From Deltaproteobacteria bacterium (GTDB lineage: Bacteria > Myxococcota_A > Polyangia > Polyangiales > Ga0077539), in contig JADJAE010000160.1 of assembly GCA_016704445.1 (NCBI GenBank), positions 186,001 to 250,000 of the forward strand: DNA of 64,000 nt, written 5' to 3'. Shown one piece after another: positions 10,637-19,194 of this stretch. The notes below the pieces were generated by a model. It ran no database searches, was not told the DNA's origin, and saw nothing but the letters and a program-made list of their open reading frames with translations. Numbering within the stretch: position 1 is the first letter of the stretch; each line of letters begins with the position of its first letter. The position numbers and the translations under genes were made by a program.

Positions 10637-11703
10637 CGCTTCGCCGTCGGAGCGCTGGTCTCGACCGGCGCCGGGGGGGGGATGGTGATGGCGGGCGGCG
10701 GAGGCGGGGGCGGCCACTGGCCGATGGCCGAGACCGGCTGAGGGCGGACCGCCTGCGGGGGAGCCGGCGCTGGGGGGGGCTTCGCCTCGCGAGGGGGCGC
10801 AGGCGTGGTGGAGAGCACCTGGGCGAGGTCTTCGAAGCCCTTGAGCGCGCTGCGGAATCGGCCTTCGGAGCCCTCTCCCGCGCGGTCGGGGTGCAGCGCG
10901 ATGAGCACCGAGCGCCTCGACCGGGTGAGCACCTTCGCGCTGCACGGCCAGACCGTCAGCCGCGCGCTCTCGAGGAAGAACTCCGCGTCGAGGGTGAGGC
11001 CCCGCTGGCTCAGCGGCGTCTCCGGCGCGACGGGCGGCGAGGTCGCGTCGTCGGGCAGTCCCCCGAAGGACCCGCCGAACGAACCCGCCGGGGCCTTCGG
11101 CTCAAGCGGAGCGACCTTCTTCGCCGTCGTGGGCTTCCCCTGAGGCGCAGGCGTCGGGGGGTTGGGCTTCGTCGTGGGCTGCGCCGCGCCCGGCGTCACC
11201 CGGGCGAAGGCCTTCGGGACCACCGACTCGTCGCGCAGCGCCGTCTCGCGGCAGGCGCCCTCGATGGCTCGCAGGAGGGCGCGCGTCGTGTCGGCCTGGC
11301 GTCCCAGCACGACCCCGTCGATGGCCAGCAGCTCGGCCTCGCGCACCGACCTCACCACCGAGCGGATGCAATACAGATCAGTGTAAGCCCGCCCGTCGAC
11401 GCGCGGCCCCTGGGCCAGGGCCGCGGCGACCATGGCGCGCAGGTCGAAGGTCACCGTGGCTTCGGCCGCGAGGGCGGCCGCGTGGACGTAGCCCGAGGCG
11501 CGGGCGATGCCCCGGCGGGTGAGCCACCGCAGCAGCTCGGGCACCGGGTCGAGCGTGCGCGCCACGGACTCCAGCGCCAGCAGCACCTCGCGCTCCAGCC
11601 GATCGCCGAGGCCGCTTCGGTGCGCCCTCGTGGACTGCGCGAAGGACAGCAGCGCCCCCAGCGCCGGCGTTGGTCGGACGGTGAAGGTGACCTTCCGGAC
11701 CAT
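10606..11703 (-). CDS. J-domain-like protein of unknown role
   Basis: A 365-residue protein in three parts: an all-alpha N-terminal domain of about 175 residues that I do not recognise (begins MVRKVTFTVRPTPALG), a Pro/Lys/Thr-rich linker, and near residues 235-300 a helix pair with the J-domain hallmark HPD (SVLIALHPDRAGEGSEGRF). The tail is proline-rich. The HPD motif suggests it recruits an Hsp70 (DnaK) or uses the fold as a docking module. It lies 11 bases downstream of a duplicated-domain protein and probably works with it. The 3' end overlaps the convergent TPR gene. Confidence 0.55.
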   Translation of the reverse strand: MVRKVTFTVRPTPALGALLSFAQSTRAHRSGLGDRLEREVLLALESVARTLDPVPELLRWLTRRGIARASGYVHAAALAAEATVTFDLRAMVAAALAQGPRVDGRAYTDLYCIRSVVRSVREAELLAIDGVVLGRQADTTRALLRAIEGACRETALRDESVVPKAFARVTPGAAQPTTKPNPPTPAPQGKPTTAKKVAPLEPKAPAGSFGGSFGGLPDDATSPPVAPETPLSQRGLTLDAEFFLESARLTVWPCSAKVLTRSRRSVLIALHPDRAGEGSEGRFRSALKGFEDLAQVLSTTPAPPREAKPPPAPAPPQAVRPQPVSAIGQWPPPPPPPAITIPPPAPVETSAPTAKRQSFKRSSKA

Positions 11704-11714
11704 CACAGCACCCC

Positions 11715-12392
11715 TCAGGCGACCTTCGCGGGAGCCGGGAGGAGGTTGCCCGCGAAGACCCGGTCGAGGTCGAGGCTCTCGATGCCCCGCTCCCAGTTGC
11801 GGGCCCGCGACTGGAGCCACAGGGCCAGCGCGGCGAGGTTGGCCTCGCAGGACTTCTGGGTCCGGGAGGTCTTGTCGACGATGGCCCCGGAGGGCAGTCG
11901 CATCCGGAGCCGCGCCCAGTTGGCGGCGGTGTCCCAGGTGACCTTCACGTCGCGCTCGGCGACCGACAGCCGAGCGAGGCTTGAGCGAAACACCTCGATG
12001 CACTCCTCGATGCTCCGCTGCCCCTCGTAGTGGTTGACCCGCCAGGCGCCCTTCGCAGCGTCGTTGTCGTCGTTGGCGGCCAGCACCAGGCAGTCGGCGA
12101 AGGCCTCCTCGAAGGACTCGATGCCTCGCTCCAGGTTGCGCGCCCGGTCTTCGAGCCAGAGCGCGAGGCAGGCGGAGTTGGCCGCGGGCGTGGGCTGCGT
12201 CGCGCAGGTGCGCTCGACCCGGCGGCCCAGCACCTGGAAGCGCAGGCTCACGCTCCCGGCGTCGAGGCCGACGCCCTCGGTGAAGGTCACATCCTCCAAC
12301 CCGAGTCGCTCTCTGAGGCGGGCGACCTTCGCCTCGATGTCCTCGGGAGACATCTGTCCACGGTACTGGCTGCGTGCGGTGCTTCGGTTCAT
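11715..12392 (-). CDS. Protein with an internal duplication, partner of the J-domain-like protein
   Basis: A 225-residue protein made of two related halves. Each half ends with the same pattern: CLALWLEDRARNLERGIES near residue 85 and LALWLQSRARNWERGIES near residue 193, each preceded by a Thr-Gln-rich segment (TCATQPTPAANSA and TSRTQKSCEANLA). I do not recognise a named family. The ATG at 12392 is preferred over the longer open frame from 12551 because GGAG lies just upstream and the extra N-terminus is low complexity. It is followed at 11 bases by the J-domain-like gene, so the two likely form one small operon. Confidence 0.55.
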   Translation of the reverse strand: MNRSTARSQYRGQMSPEDIEAKVARLRERLGLEDVTFTEGVGLDAGSVSLRFQVLGRRVERTCATQPTPAANSACLALWLEDRARNLERGIESFEEAFADCLVLAANDDNDAAKGAWRVNHYEGQRSIEECIEVFRSSLARLSVAERDVKVTWDTAANWARLRMRLPSGAIVDKTSRTQKSCEANLAALALWLQSRARNWERGIESLDLDRVFAGNLLPAPAKVA

Positions 12393-12504
12393 GGCGCTTC
12401 TCCGGTGGCTCGCGATGCCCTCGCGACCCGACGGAGAAGGTACTACCCGATCACTGAACCGATGGCCAGTGCGAGCGGCTGCGCGGTGACATTCCCCGTC
12501 CCGA

Positions 12505-13212
12505 TCAGAAGAACCCGCCGGGCCTCCTCGCGGGGATGCGCTGCGGCCCACGGTTGACCGGCGCGGCGCGCGGTCGCGGGGCGCGCGGGGCAGCGGCCTC
12601 CTCGAAGCCCTGGGTGCTCACGTACACGTTGTCGGCGTCGGTGGTGTGCACCACGAGCTCGGGGTTGGCCGGCCGCAGCAGGGGCTGCTCCCGCGTGTCG
12701 ACGCGAAGGCGCAGCGTGTCGCCCCCGCCGACGCGGAAGATCATGTGCGCGATGCCCTGGAGGTCGGTGCGGGTGATCTCGCGGTTCTCGTAGAGGATGG
12801 GGAGGTTGGGGCGTCCCGGGACGCGCACCACCACGGCGGCGATGCGGTGCGTGGGAGGGCACTGCGCGGTGGTCTCGATGCCCTGTCCGCGCTGGGTCTG
12901 GTCGAGCTGCACCGTCGAGCGCAGCACCACGGCGAGTGGCTGCGCGGGCGAGCGGAAGCCCGCGGGGCAGCGCACCACGACCTCGACGGAGGTGCCCTCG
13001 ACGCCCACCGTCTCCATGCGGAAGCGGCCCTGCGCGTCGGTGGCGCCGAGCTCCCTCCCCGCGATGACCACGGCGGCGCCGGGGAGGGGACGGCTGTCGG
13101 ACATCACCCGGAGGGTGATGGGATAGAGCGGCGGAGGAGCGGTGTTGCCGCAGCCCGGCGCGGCCCCGAGGAGGCTCAGGGCGACGAGGGCGCGGGCGTA
13201 GCTGGAGAACAT
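12505..13212 (-). CDS. Lipoprotein with a carboxypeptidase-regulatory-like domain
   Basis: A 235-residue predicted lipoprotein: a hydrophobic signal (ARALVALSLLGAAPGC) ends at a lipobox Cys near residue 21. The mature part begins with a beta-sandwich segment of carboxypeptidase-regulatory type (PGAAVVIAGRELGATDAQGR), followed by beta-rich sequence and a Pro/Arg-rich tail. It overlaps the end of the upstream FHA gene by 37 bases on the same strand, so it may be the last gene of the Tad-associated run. A structural or adhesion role at the outer membrane is an inference. Confidence 0.5.
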   Translation of the reverse strand: MFSSYARALVALSLLGAAPGCGNTAPPPLYPITLRVMSDSRPLPGAAVVIAGRELGATDAQGRFRMETVGVEGTSVEVVVRCPAGFRSPAQPLAVVLRSTVQLDQTQRGQGIETTAQCPPTHRIAAVVVRVPGRPNLPILYENREITRTDLQGIAHMIFRVGGGDTLRLRVDTREQPLLRPANPELVVHTTDADNVYVSTQGFEEAAAPRAPRPRAAPVNRGPQRIPARRPGGFF

Positions 13213-14637
13213 CCGGCGGCTCCTGGGGTGCAGGTGGGTTGGGCGGCGCGAGCGCGGAGGACCAGCGCGAAGTGACGGAAGAGCGGGGCCTCGCGGTGCT
13301 GGGCGGCGAGGTTCTCGTAGAGCGCGGCAGCGGCGTCGTAGCGATGCGCGGCGACCATGTCGGCGGCGAGCTTGATGGGATCCTGCAGGTTGGGCGGCGG
13401 GAATCGCGGCCGGCCGTCGGGGCCCTGGGTGGCGACGATGGGCGCCGGGACGATCACCCCGAGGAGCTGGTTGGGCCCCGTCGGGAGCCCGAGGAGGTTG
13501 TTGCTGACGGGCGCCGGGGCGGCGGTCGTGCGGACGATCTGCCGGACCACGCGGCGTCCGCCTCCGGCCGCGCCGGGGCGGGGTGGATTGCCGAAGGTCA
13601 TACCCAGGGCGGCGACGCCGAGGGTGAGCGCAGCGAGCAGCCAGGTGCGCATCGGCACGCCCCCGGGGCCGGGCGTCGCGGTGCTCGTAGGCGCTGGCGG
13701 AGGAGGCGGGAGCTCCATCGGGCCGAAGGGGTCGTCGAAGCCCGCGGGGGGCTGTGACGGACCCCCGTTCATCATCATCGGCGGCGGCGGGGCCGACATC
13801 GGGGAGGGGCCCACCAGCGGACCGAAGGCCCCCGGCACGAAGCCCGGCGCCATCGGCGGGGCGAGCGTTCCCGGTCGCGGTGCGCTCGGGAGGTTGACCG
13901 AGGGCTGCTGCACCACCGGGGCGGGAGGCGCCGACATCCGGGCCGCGGAGGAGCCCGCGAGCGGAGTGAACGACTGCTGGTTGAGCAGGCCCGCGGCCTC
14001 CATGGCGGCGTAGGGCGAGGCCCGGATGACCGTCGCCTCGGAGTTCGCCGGAGGCAGTCCCAGGTCGGGGGTCATGCCCCGCGACGGCGACGGCGAGGCC
14101 GGGCGCGCGTGGTTAGTCGGTAGCGAGGGGAGCTGCCCCGTGGCGCTGGCCGTCGAGCGCTGGGGCGCGGGGGCGGGGGCCTGGGCGGGCGGCGGGCTCG
14201 ACTGGAGCGCCGCGGCGATGCCCTCTGCGGAGAACACCATGGTGCTCTCCTCCTCGTCGATGAACGCCGCCGACGCCGCGCTGTGGGCCCGGCGGCGCCG
14301 CCCGGCGCCGGGCCCGTCACCGTCGCGCGCAGCACGCCTGCCGAAGCTCACCTCCAGGCCGTCGAAGATCTGCTGCCAGTCCAGGCGCGGTCGTTGCCGA
14401 CGTACACCCCGAGAGGCTGCCGCCGTCGCGCACCCAGAGGGCGGCGCCGTCCCAGTAGAGCTCGACGTGGGCGGGCTCGACGCCGGGCGCGCGCACCTTC
14501 CACTGCGCCGCGGGGCCGCTGCCCACCACCACCTGCCGCGCGGCCATGGCCTGCGAGAAGGTCGCCGTGGGGTTCGGGCTCTCGCCCTGGACCACCGCGA
14601 GGGTGACGGTGTTCCCCTGGTTGGGCCCGGCGCTCAT
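13176..14637 (-). CDS. FHA-domain membrane protein of the Tad locus, frame broken
   Basis: The N-terminal part from the ATG at 14637 has an FHA-like fold (RQVVVGSGPAAQWKVRAPGV, VEPAHVELYWDGAALWVRD). After DGGSLSG the frame changes within about 14375-14410, beside a GGGG run; the continuation DWQQIFDGLEVSFGRR is an FHA-type ending in a second frame. Then come a long Pro/Ala-rich linker, one transmembrane helix (MRTWLLAALTLGVAALG) and a helical TPR-like C-terminus. FHA domains bind phosphothreonine. The start overlaps the stop of the CpaF gene as ATGA. It is the third FHA protein of the locus. Confidence 0.55.
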
Positions 14638-15800
14638 CCGTGTTGCCCCCCGCCCTGACCGTAGCCCGTCTGCGCCTCGGGGCCCTGCTCGGCGCGTACC
14701 CGCGCGGCCTCGTAGACGGCCTCGGGGAAGGCCATGCCGTAGGAGTGCACCATGTCGGTGCAGAGCGGGAGCTCGCCGGTGGGCTCGAAGGTGCTGATGA
14801 GGTTGCCCTCCTCGTCGCGGCCGTGGAAGCGCCGCGCGAAGATGTCGACGATCTCGAAGCCCTTCTCCGCGGAGTACCCGCGCACCTCGGAGACGTGGGT
14901 GACCCTGCGGCTGCCGTCCTGCAGGCGCGAGGTCTGCACGATGAGGTTCACCGCGCTGCCGAGCTGCACGCGAAGCGCCGAGAGCGGGAGCTCCACGTCG
15001 CTCATCAGGGACATGGTCTCCAGGCGGGTGAGGGTGTCGTGGGGATAGGTCGCGTGCACGGTGGTGATGCAGCCGCCGTGGCCGGAGGTCATGGCCTGCA
15101 CCAGGTCGAGCGCCTCGCCGCCGCGGATCTCGCCCACCACGATGCGGTCGGGCCGCATGCGGAGCGTCGCGCGGAACAGGTCGCGGATGCTCACCTTGCC
15201 GCGGCCCTTGGCGTCGCCCGGGCGCGCCTCGAGCTGCACCACGTGCTGCCGCTGGAGCTGCACCTCGCGGCTGTCTTCGATGATCACGATGCGCTCGCCG
15301 TCGGGGATGAACGAGCTCAGCGCGTTGAGCATCGAGGTCTTGCCCGAGCCCGTGCCGCCAGCCACCACCATGTTCTGCTTGATCACCACGAGGCACTCGA
15401 GCACCTGCGCGGCCTCCGTGGTGAGCGAGCCGAAGTCCACGAGGCGCTGCACCGTGAGGGTCTCTTTGAAGAAGCGCCGAATGGCCACGTCGGGCCCGTC
15501 GGGCGCCGCCGGGGGGATCACCGCCTCGATGCGCGACCCGTCGGGCAGCCGGGCCTCGAGGATGGGGTTGTCCTCGTTGACCATCTTGCCCACGTACTGG
15601 GCGATGTTGCGCAGCGCGGCGTTCAGCGCCTCATGGCTGGGGAACCGCGCGTCGGTCAGGGTGAGCTTGCCCGCCTTCTCGATGAAGATCTGGTTGGGCC
15701 CGTTGATCATGATCTCCGACACCTTGGGGTCGTCGAGGAACGGACGGACCGGCGCGAGGAACGACAGCAGCGTCTCCTCGTAGACCTCCTTGGGGATCAT
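14634..15800 (-). CDS. Second CpaF/TadA-type secretion ATPase
   Basis: A 388-residue hexameric ATPase of the type II/IV secretion superfamily, CpaF class. Seen: an N-terminal linker domain (FLDDPKVSEIMINGPNQIF), the Walker A motif VVAGGTGSGKTSMLN near residue 170, an Asp box (VIIEDSREVQLQ), the Walker B-type stretch RMRPDRIVVGEIRGGEALD and the His box GHGGCITTVHA. It would power pilus assembly or retraction at the inner membrane. Unlike the other CpaF of this locus it has no FHA domain. It overlaps both neighbours by a few bases. Confidence 0.85.
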   Translation of the reverse strand: MIPKEVYEETLLSFLAPVRPFLDDPKVSEIMINGPNQIFIEKAGKLTLTDARFPSHEALNAALRNIAQYVGKMVNEDNPILEARLPDGSRIEAVIPPAAPDGPDVAIRRFFKETLTVQRLVDFGSLTTEAAQVLECLVVIKQNMVVAGGTGSGKTSMLNALSSFIPDGERIVIIEDSREVQLQRQHVVQLEARPGDAKGRGKVSIRDLFRATLRMRPDRIVVGEIRGGEALDLVQAMTSGHGGCITTVHATYPHDTLTRLETMSLMSDVELPLSALRVQLGSAVNLIVQTSRLQDGSRRVTHVSEVRGYSAEKGFEIVDIFARRFHGRDEEGNLISTFEPTGELPLCTDMVHSYGMAFPEAVYEAARVRAEQGPEAQTGYGQGGGQHG

Positions 15801-16389
15801 TGGTGACCTGCTGTAGGAGCCCCGCGCGGGCTTCGTCCGCGCGCGCGCCCGAGGGCTCGATCGCGAGGTAGCGCCGGTAGTGCGGGTCGGCGCCCACCGG
15901 GTCGTTGAAGTGTTCTCGGAGCATCGTCGCGAGGGCGAAGTGGGCCTCGGCGTGGTCTTCCCTGGCGCGCAGCACCTCCTCCAGGTCGCGCCGCGCCGCG
16001 AGGCTGTCGTTGAGCCCCACGCGGATGGTCGCCACCAGGTAGCGCAGCCGCCACGCCTGCGGGTGCCGCTGGAGGTAGGGCTCCGCGTAGGACACCGCCG
16101 CGCGGAAGCGCGAGGCCGCCACGCAGACCTCCAGCAGCAGCGGCAGCACGCGCTCTTCCCTCATGCCGCGGGTGATGCTCGACGCCAGGTACTGCTCGGC
16201 GCGCACGAGGTCGCCGCTGCGCGCGAGGGAGATGCCCTGGTCGAAGAGCTGCTGCCCCCGCACGTCGTTCATCGGGTCGTGGTCGGGGGGCGGGCGCAGT
16301 GAGTCGCGCGAGCCGGCGCAACCAGCCAGGGAGAGGCTCAGGAGCAGCACCGTCGCAGGCCGTCGCGTCGATGAGGCTGTTCGGGTCAC
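15631..16389 (-). CDS. TadD-like TPR lipoprotein, end uncertain
   Basis: A predicted lipoprotein with a signal (VLLLSLSLAGC) and lipobox Cys near residue 24, then TPR-like helices (GISLARSGDLVRAEQYLASS, DSLAARRDLEEVLRAREDHA, YLAIEPSGARADEARAG). TadD-type lipoproteins help place the Tad secretin in the outer membrane. The literal frame runs on to 15631, through 170 bases of the next gene, where the sequence stops looking like protein. A TGA overlapping the next ATG (ending at 15797) lies in a neighbouring frame, so a one-base change near the 3' end is likely and the true product is probably about 197 residues. Confidence 0.6.
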   Translation of the reverse strand: MTRTASSTRRPATVLLLSLSLAGCAGSRDSLRPPPDHDPMNDVRGQQLFDQGISLARSGDLVRAEQYLASSITRGMREERVLPLLLEVCVAASRFRAAVSYAEPYLQRHPQAWRLRYLVATIRVGLNDSLAARRDLEEVLRAREDHAEAHFALATMLREHFNDPVGADPHYRRYLAIEPSGARADEARAGLLQQVTNDPQGGLRGDAAVVPRAGPSVPRRPQGVGDHDQRAQPDLHREGGQAHPDRRAVPQP

Positions 16390-16462
16390 GGCGGGCTTTA
16401 TATACCGGGTGACCGCGGCGCGTGTAGCGTGTCGTGGCGATCGTGGCGTCGATCGCCGCCGC

Positions 16463-17356
16463 TCAGCGCTGCGCGGCCTGGGCCTGATCGAGCCGCAGGG
16501 TGAGCTGGCGCTCGAGGGCCGCGAGCGCGTCGCGGTAGGGGCCGCGCCGGTGGCTCACCATGGCGGTGATCATCCGCACCTCGAAGAGGGCGTCCTCGGT
16601 GCGCGACTGCTCGAGGGCGCGCTCCAGCCGGAAGCGGTGCGCGCGGTACTCGTCCTCCAGGCGGTTTCGGAGCGAGGCCGCGCGGCGGGTGGCCTGCTCG
16701 GCGGAGGCGGCGTCGCCGGTGGCCGTGTAGCAGCTCGCGGCCTGGGTGTAGTAGAGCACCGACTCGACGCCGTCCTGCATGCGGAAGGGCATGCGCTCGG
16801 CCTTGGAGAGGGCCACGCGGGTGCTCTCCTCGGCGGACTGCCGGGTGAGCGCCGGGTCCGCCGCGGGGCACGGGCGCACGAGGGGCTCGTCGAAGAGGCG
16901 CGGGGCGTCGGTGCCCATGCGCGACGGGGCGTTGTTGTGGTTGGGGCTGAACGACGTGTAGAGCGCGAAGGGAATGATGATCGCCGCGGCCAGCAGCAGC
17001 ACCGGCGAGACCTTCTCCTCCTTCTTGGCGCCGTCGCCGTCGGCCTTCTTGATGACCTTGGTGCCGTCGTTGAGACCGAGGCGCACCGGGCCGATGGTGA
17101 GGGCGCGGCCCCAGCCCACCATGCCGCGCTCGAAGGGCTCGCCGTCGAGCAGCGTCGGGGTGGTCACCCCTCGCGCGACCGCCACCCAGACGCCGTCCGG
17201 GCGGGGCGAGAGCAGCAGGTGCTCCGGGGCGATCTCCGGGCGGTCGATCACCACGAGGCAGCGGGAGGCGGTGCCCACCACGACGCGCTCGTCGGTCAGC
17301 GGGTACGACTGTACCGAGCCGTCGGGGAAGTACACATCGAGCTGCGGAGTCGCCAT
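16463..17356 (-). CDS. FHA-domain protein with one membrane helix
   Basis: A 297-residue protein: residues 1-100 form an FHA-like beta-sandwich (DERVVVGTASRCLVVIDRP, IAPEHLLLSPRPDGVWVAV, GRALTIGPVRLGL), a Lys/Asp-rich stretch follows, then one transmembrane helix (VSPVLLLAAAIIIPFALY) near 118-136, then a helical TPR-like region to the C-terminus. The arrangement puts the FHA part in the cytoplasm and the helical part in the periplasm. It lies 13 bases after tadC, within the Tad operon, and probably links Ser/Thr kinase signalling to the pilus machine; that role is an inference. Confidence 0.6.
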   Translation of the reverse strand: MATPQLDVYFPDGSVQSYPLTDERVVVGTASRCLVVIDRPEIAPEHLLLSPRPDGVWVAVARGVTTPTLLDGEPFERGMVGWGRALTIGPVRLGLNDGTKVIKKADGDGAKKEEKVSPVLLLAAAIIIPFALYTSFSPNHNNAPSRMGTDAPRLFDEPLVRPCPAADPALTRQSAEESTRVALSKAERMPFRMQDGVESVLYYTQAASCYTATGDAASAEQATRRAASLRNRLEDEYRAHRFRLERALEQSRTEDALFEVRMITAMVSHRRGPYRDALAALERQLTLRLDQAQAAQR

Positions 17357-17369
17357 TCCCGTCGACCTT

Positions 17370-18278
17370 TCAGATTCCCTTGCCGGCCGCGATGTTCACC
17401 GCGAAGGGCCCGAGGATGATCAGCATGATGGTGCAGAAGATCAGCATCAGCGGCGCCATCATCAGCACGCCGGCGCGCGCGGCGCTCTCCTCCGCCGCGA
17501 TGCTGCGACGCATGCGGAGCATGGTGGCCTGGATCTGGAGCACCTCCGCGAGGGGGTTGCCCTTCTCCTCGGCCTGCACGACCGCCGAGACGAAGTCGCG
17601 CACCGACTCCGTGGGGGCGCGCTCCGCGAAGGAGAGCAGCGCCTGCTTGCGCGTGCGCCCGAGCTCGAGCTCCTGGAGGATGCGGTTGAGCTCCTCGTAG
17701 AGGGCGTCGTGCTTGTCGGCGGTCTTCTCGGTGACCTGGCGCAGGGCGCCGGGGAAGTCGAGGCCCGCGCTCATGGTGAGGGCCACGAGGTCGATGGCGT
17801 GGGGCAGGCCGCGGTTGACCTGGGTGAAGCGCCGCTCGATCTCCCCGGAGACCTGCATGTGCGGGAGGATCGATCCGAAGCCGGCGAACATCAGCACCAC
17901 GATGCCGCCGACGCTGGAGAGCTTGTCGATGAGGACGCCCGCGCCGAGCAGCCCGATGGAGGAGATGACGCTGAGCGCGAGGTACTCGTCGGCGGTGAGC
18001 CCGAGGTACTCGCCCGCCTGCCGGAGCTGGTCGTTGATGCGGGTGCGGGTGTCCTCGATGGGCAGCGACGCGATGCGCCGCGCGAGCCAGCGCATGAGCG
18101 GCTCGATGGTGTTGAAGAGCCCCTGCTCGTCGAGGATGGCCTTGCGCTTGAGGCCCTTCTGGCCGACGTCGGGCTGCAGCTCCGCGGGGCTCTTGGCGAA
18201 CTGGTAGATCACCGTCGCGAGGGCGAGGACGAGCAGCGCCAGGGCGATGCCGCCGAGAATCTCTGTCGAGGGGGTCAT
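17370..18278 (-). CDS. tadC: Tad pilus inner-membrane platform protein TadC
   Basis: A 302-residue GspF-domain membrane protein. It has an N-terminal helix (GGIALALLVLALATVIYQ), two central helices, the cytoplasmic helical domain with GLPHAIDLVALTMSAGLDF and two C-terminal helices ending MLIFCTIMLIILGPFAVN. TadC and TadB together form the platform on which CpaF acts to assemble Flp pilins. It follows tadB at 22 bases. Gene order and size are as expected for the family. Confidence 0.88.
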   Translation of the reverse strand: MTPSTEILGGIALALLVLALATVIYQFAKSPAELQPDVGQKGLKRKAILDEQGLFNTIEPLMRWLARRIASLPIEDTRTRINDQLRQAGEYLGLTADEYLALSVISSIGLLGAGVLIDKLSSVGGIVVLMFAGFGSILPHMQVSGEIERRFTQVNRGLPHAIDLVALTMSAGLDFPGALRQVTEKTADKHDALYEELNRILQELELGRTRKQALLSFAERAPTESVRDFVSAVVQAEEKGNPLAEVLQIQATMLRMRRSIAAEESAARAGVLMMAPLMLIFCTIMLIILGPFAVNIAAGKGI

Positions 18279-18300
18279 GCGGGTGCGTCCTTCCCTTCGC

Positions 18301-19194
18301 TCAGATGTCCACCGCGAGGATCTTCCGCGCGAGGAAGACCGCCACGACCCAGAAGAGCACGGCGATCGAAGAGATGATGTAGCCGATGAAATTGGACGAG
18401 AGCGGCTTGAGCCACTCCGGGTCCATCCAGTTGAGCAGCGCCACGAGCAGCGGCGGGATCACCCCGAGCACCCAGGCCTGCGCCCGCCCCTCGGCGGTCT
18501 TGGATCGCACGACGCCCTCGAGGCGGGCCATCTCGCGCAGCGTGCTGGCGCTGGTCTCCAGGATCTTCGGGAGGTCGCCGCCGGTCTGCCGCCCGATGAG
18601 CACGGTGGTGAGCGCGCCGGAGAAGGCCCGGGTGCCCACGCGCGTCGCCATGTTGAGCAGCGCGGTGTCGAGCGGCATCCCGAGCTGGTTCTCCTTCATG
18701 GTGAGCTCGAGCTCCTGCTTGATGGGCGCGCGCAGCAGCATGGTGCAGGCGCCGAGCGCGTCGCCGAGCGAGGGCGAGGCCTTGAGCGCGTTGGCGAGCG
18801 CGAGCAGGAAGGTGTCGAGCTGCGCCTCGATGGCCACCTTGCGCTTGGCCTTGGCGTCGGAGATCCAGATGAGCGGCGCGGCGGCCACGATGGGGATGCC
18901 GATGATGGCGATGGGGATGTTCGAGCTCTCGCCCATGATGGCGAGGTAGGCGGGCTCGAAGAGCAGCAGCGCGGCGATGAGCCCGAGCTGCCAGTTGGTG
19001 ACGTACTTCCCGCTCGGGTCCTGGATGAACATCGCCCGGAGCTGCACGTCGAGGTGCTTGGCGTAGCGGTCGTAGGCGCGGTGCAGCGGGCTGTCCGGGA
19101 AGGTCAGCGTCACGTAGATGATCGCGGCGAGCCCAAGCGGGAAGAGCAGGAGCCCGATCCAGCCCATGAGCGTGGTCTGCGGCGCGGCGGTCAT
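18301..19194 (-). CDS. tadB: Tad pilus inner-membrane platform protein TadB
   Basis: A 297-residue GspF-domain membrane protein, the second half of the platform. Helices are seen near residues 10-28, 66-83 and 90-110, then the cytoplasmic domain (DTFLLALANALKASPSLGDA, LIGRQTGGDLPKILETSA) and two C-terminal helices. Its start overlaps the end of the FHA-CpaF gene (ATGA), so the ATPase and platform are translationally coupled. Confidence 0.88.
   Translation of the reverse strand: MTAAPQTTLMGWIGLLLFPLGLAAIIYVTLTFPDSPLHRAYDRYAKHLDVQLRAMFIQDPSGKYVTNWQLGLIAALLLFEPAYLAIMGESSNIPIAIIGIPIVAAAPLIWISDAKAKRKVAIEAQLDTFLLALANALKASPSLGDALGACTMLLRAPIKQELELTMKENQLGMPLDTALLNMATRVGTRAFSGALTTVLIGRQTGGDLPKILETSASTLREMARLEGVVRSKTAEGRAQAWVLGVIPPLLVALLNWMDPEWLKPLSSNFIGYIISSIAVLFWVVAVFLARKILAVDI

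Noticed and set aside
8078..10945. 955-codon minus-strand open frame opposite the TPR gene.
   Set aside because: It mirrors the TPR gene and has only His/Arg/Val-rich low-complexity sequence with no domain.
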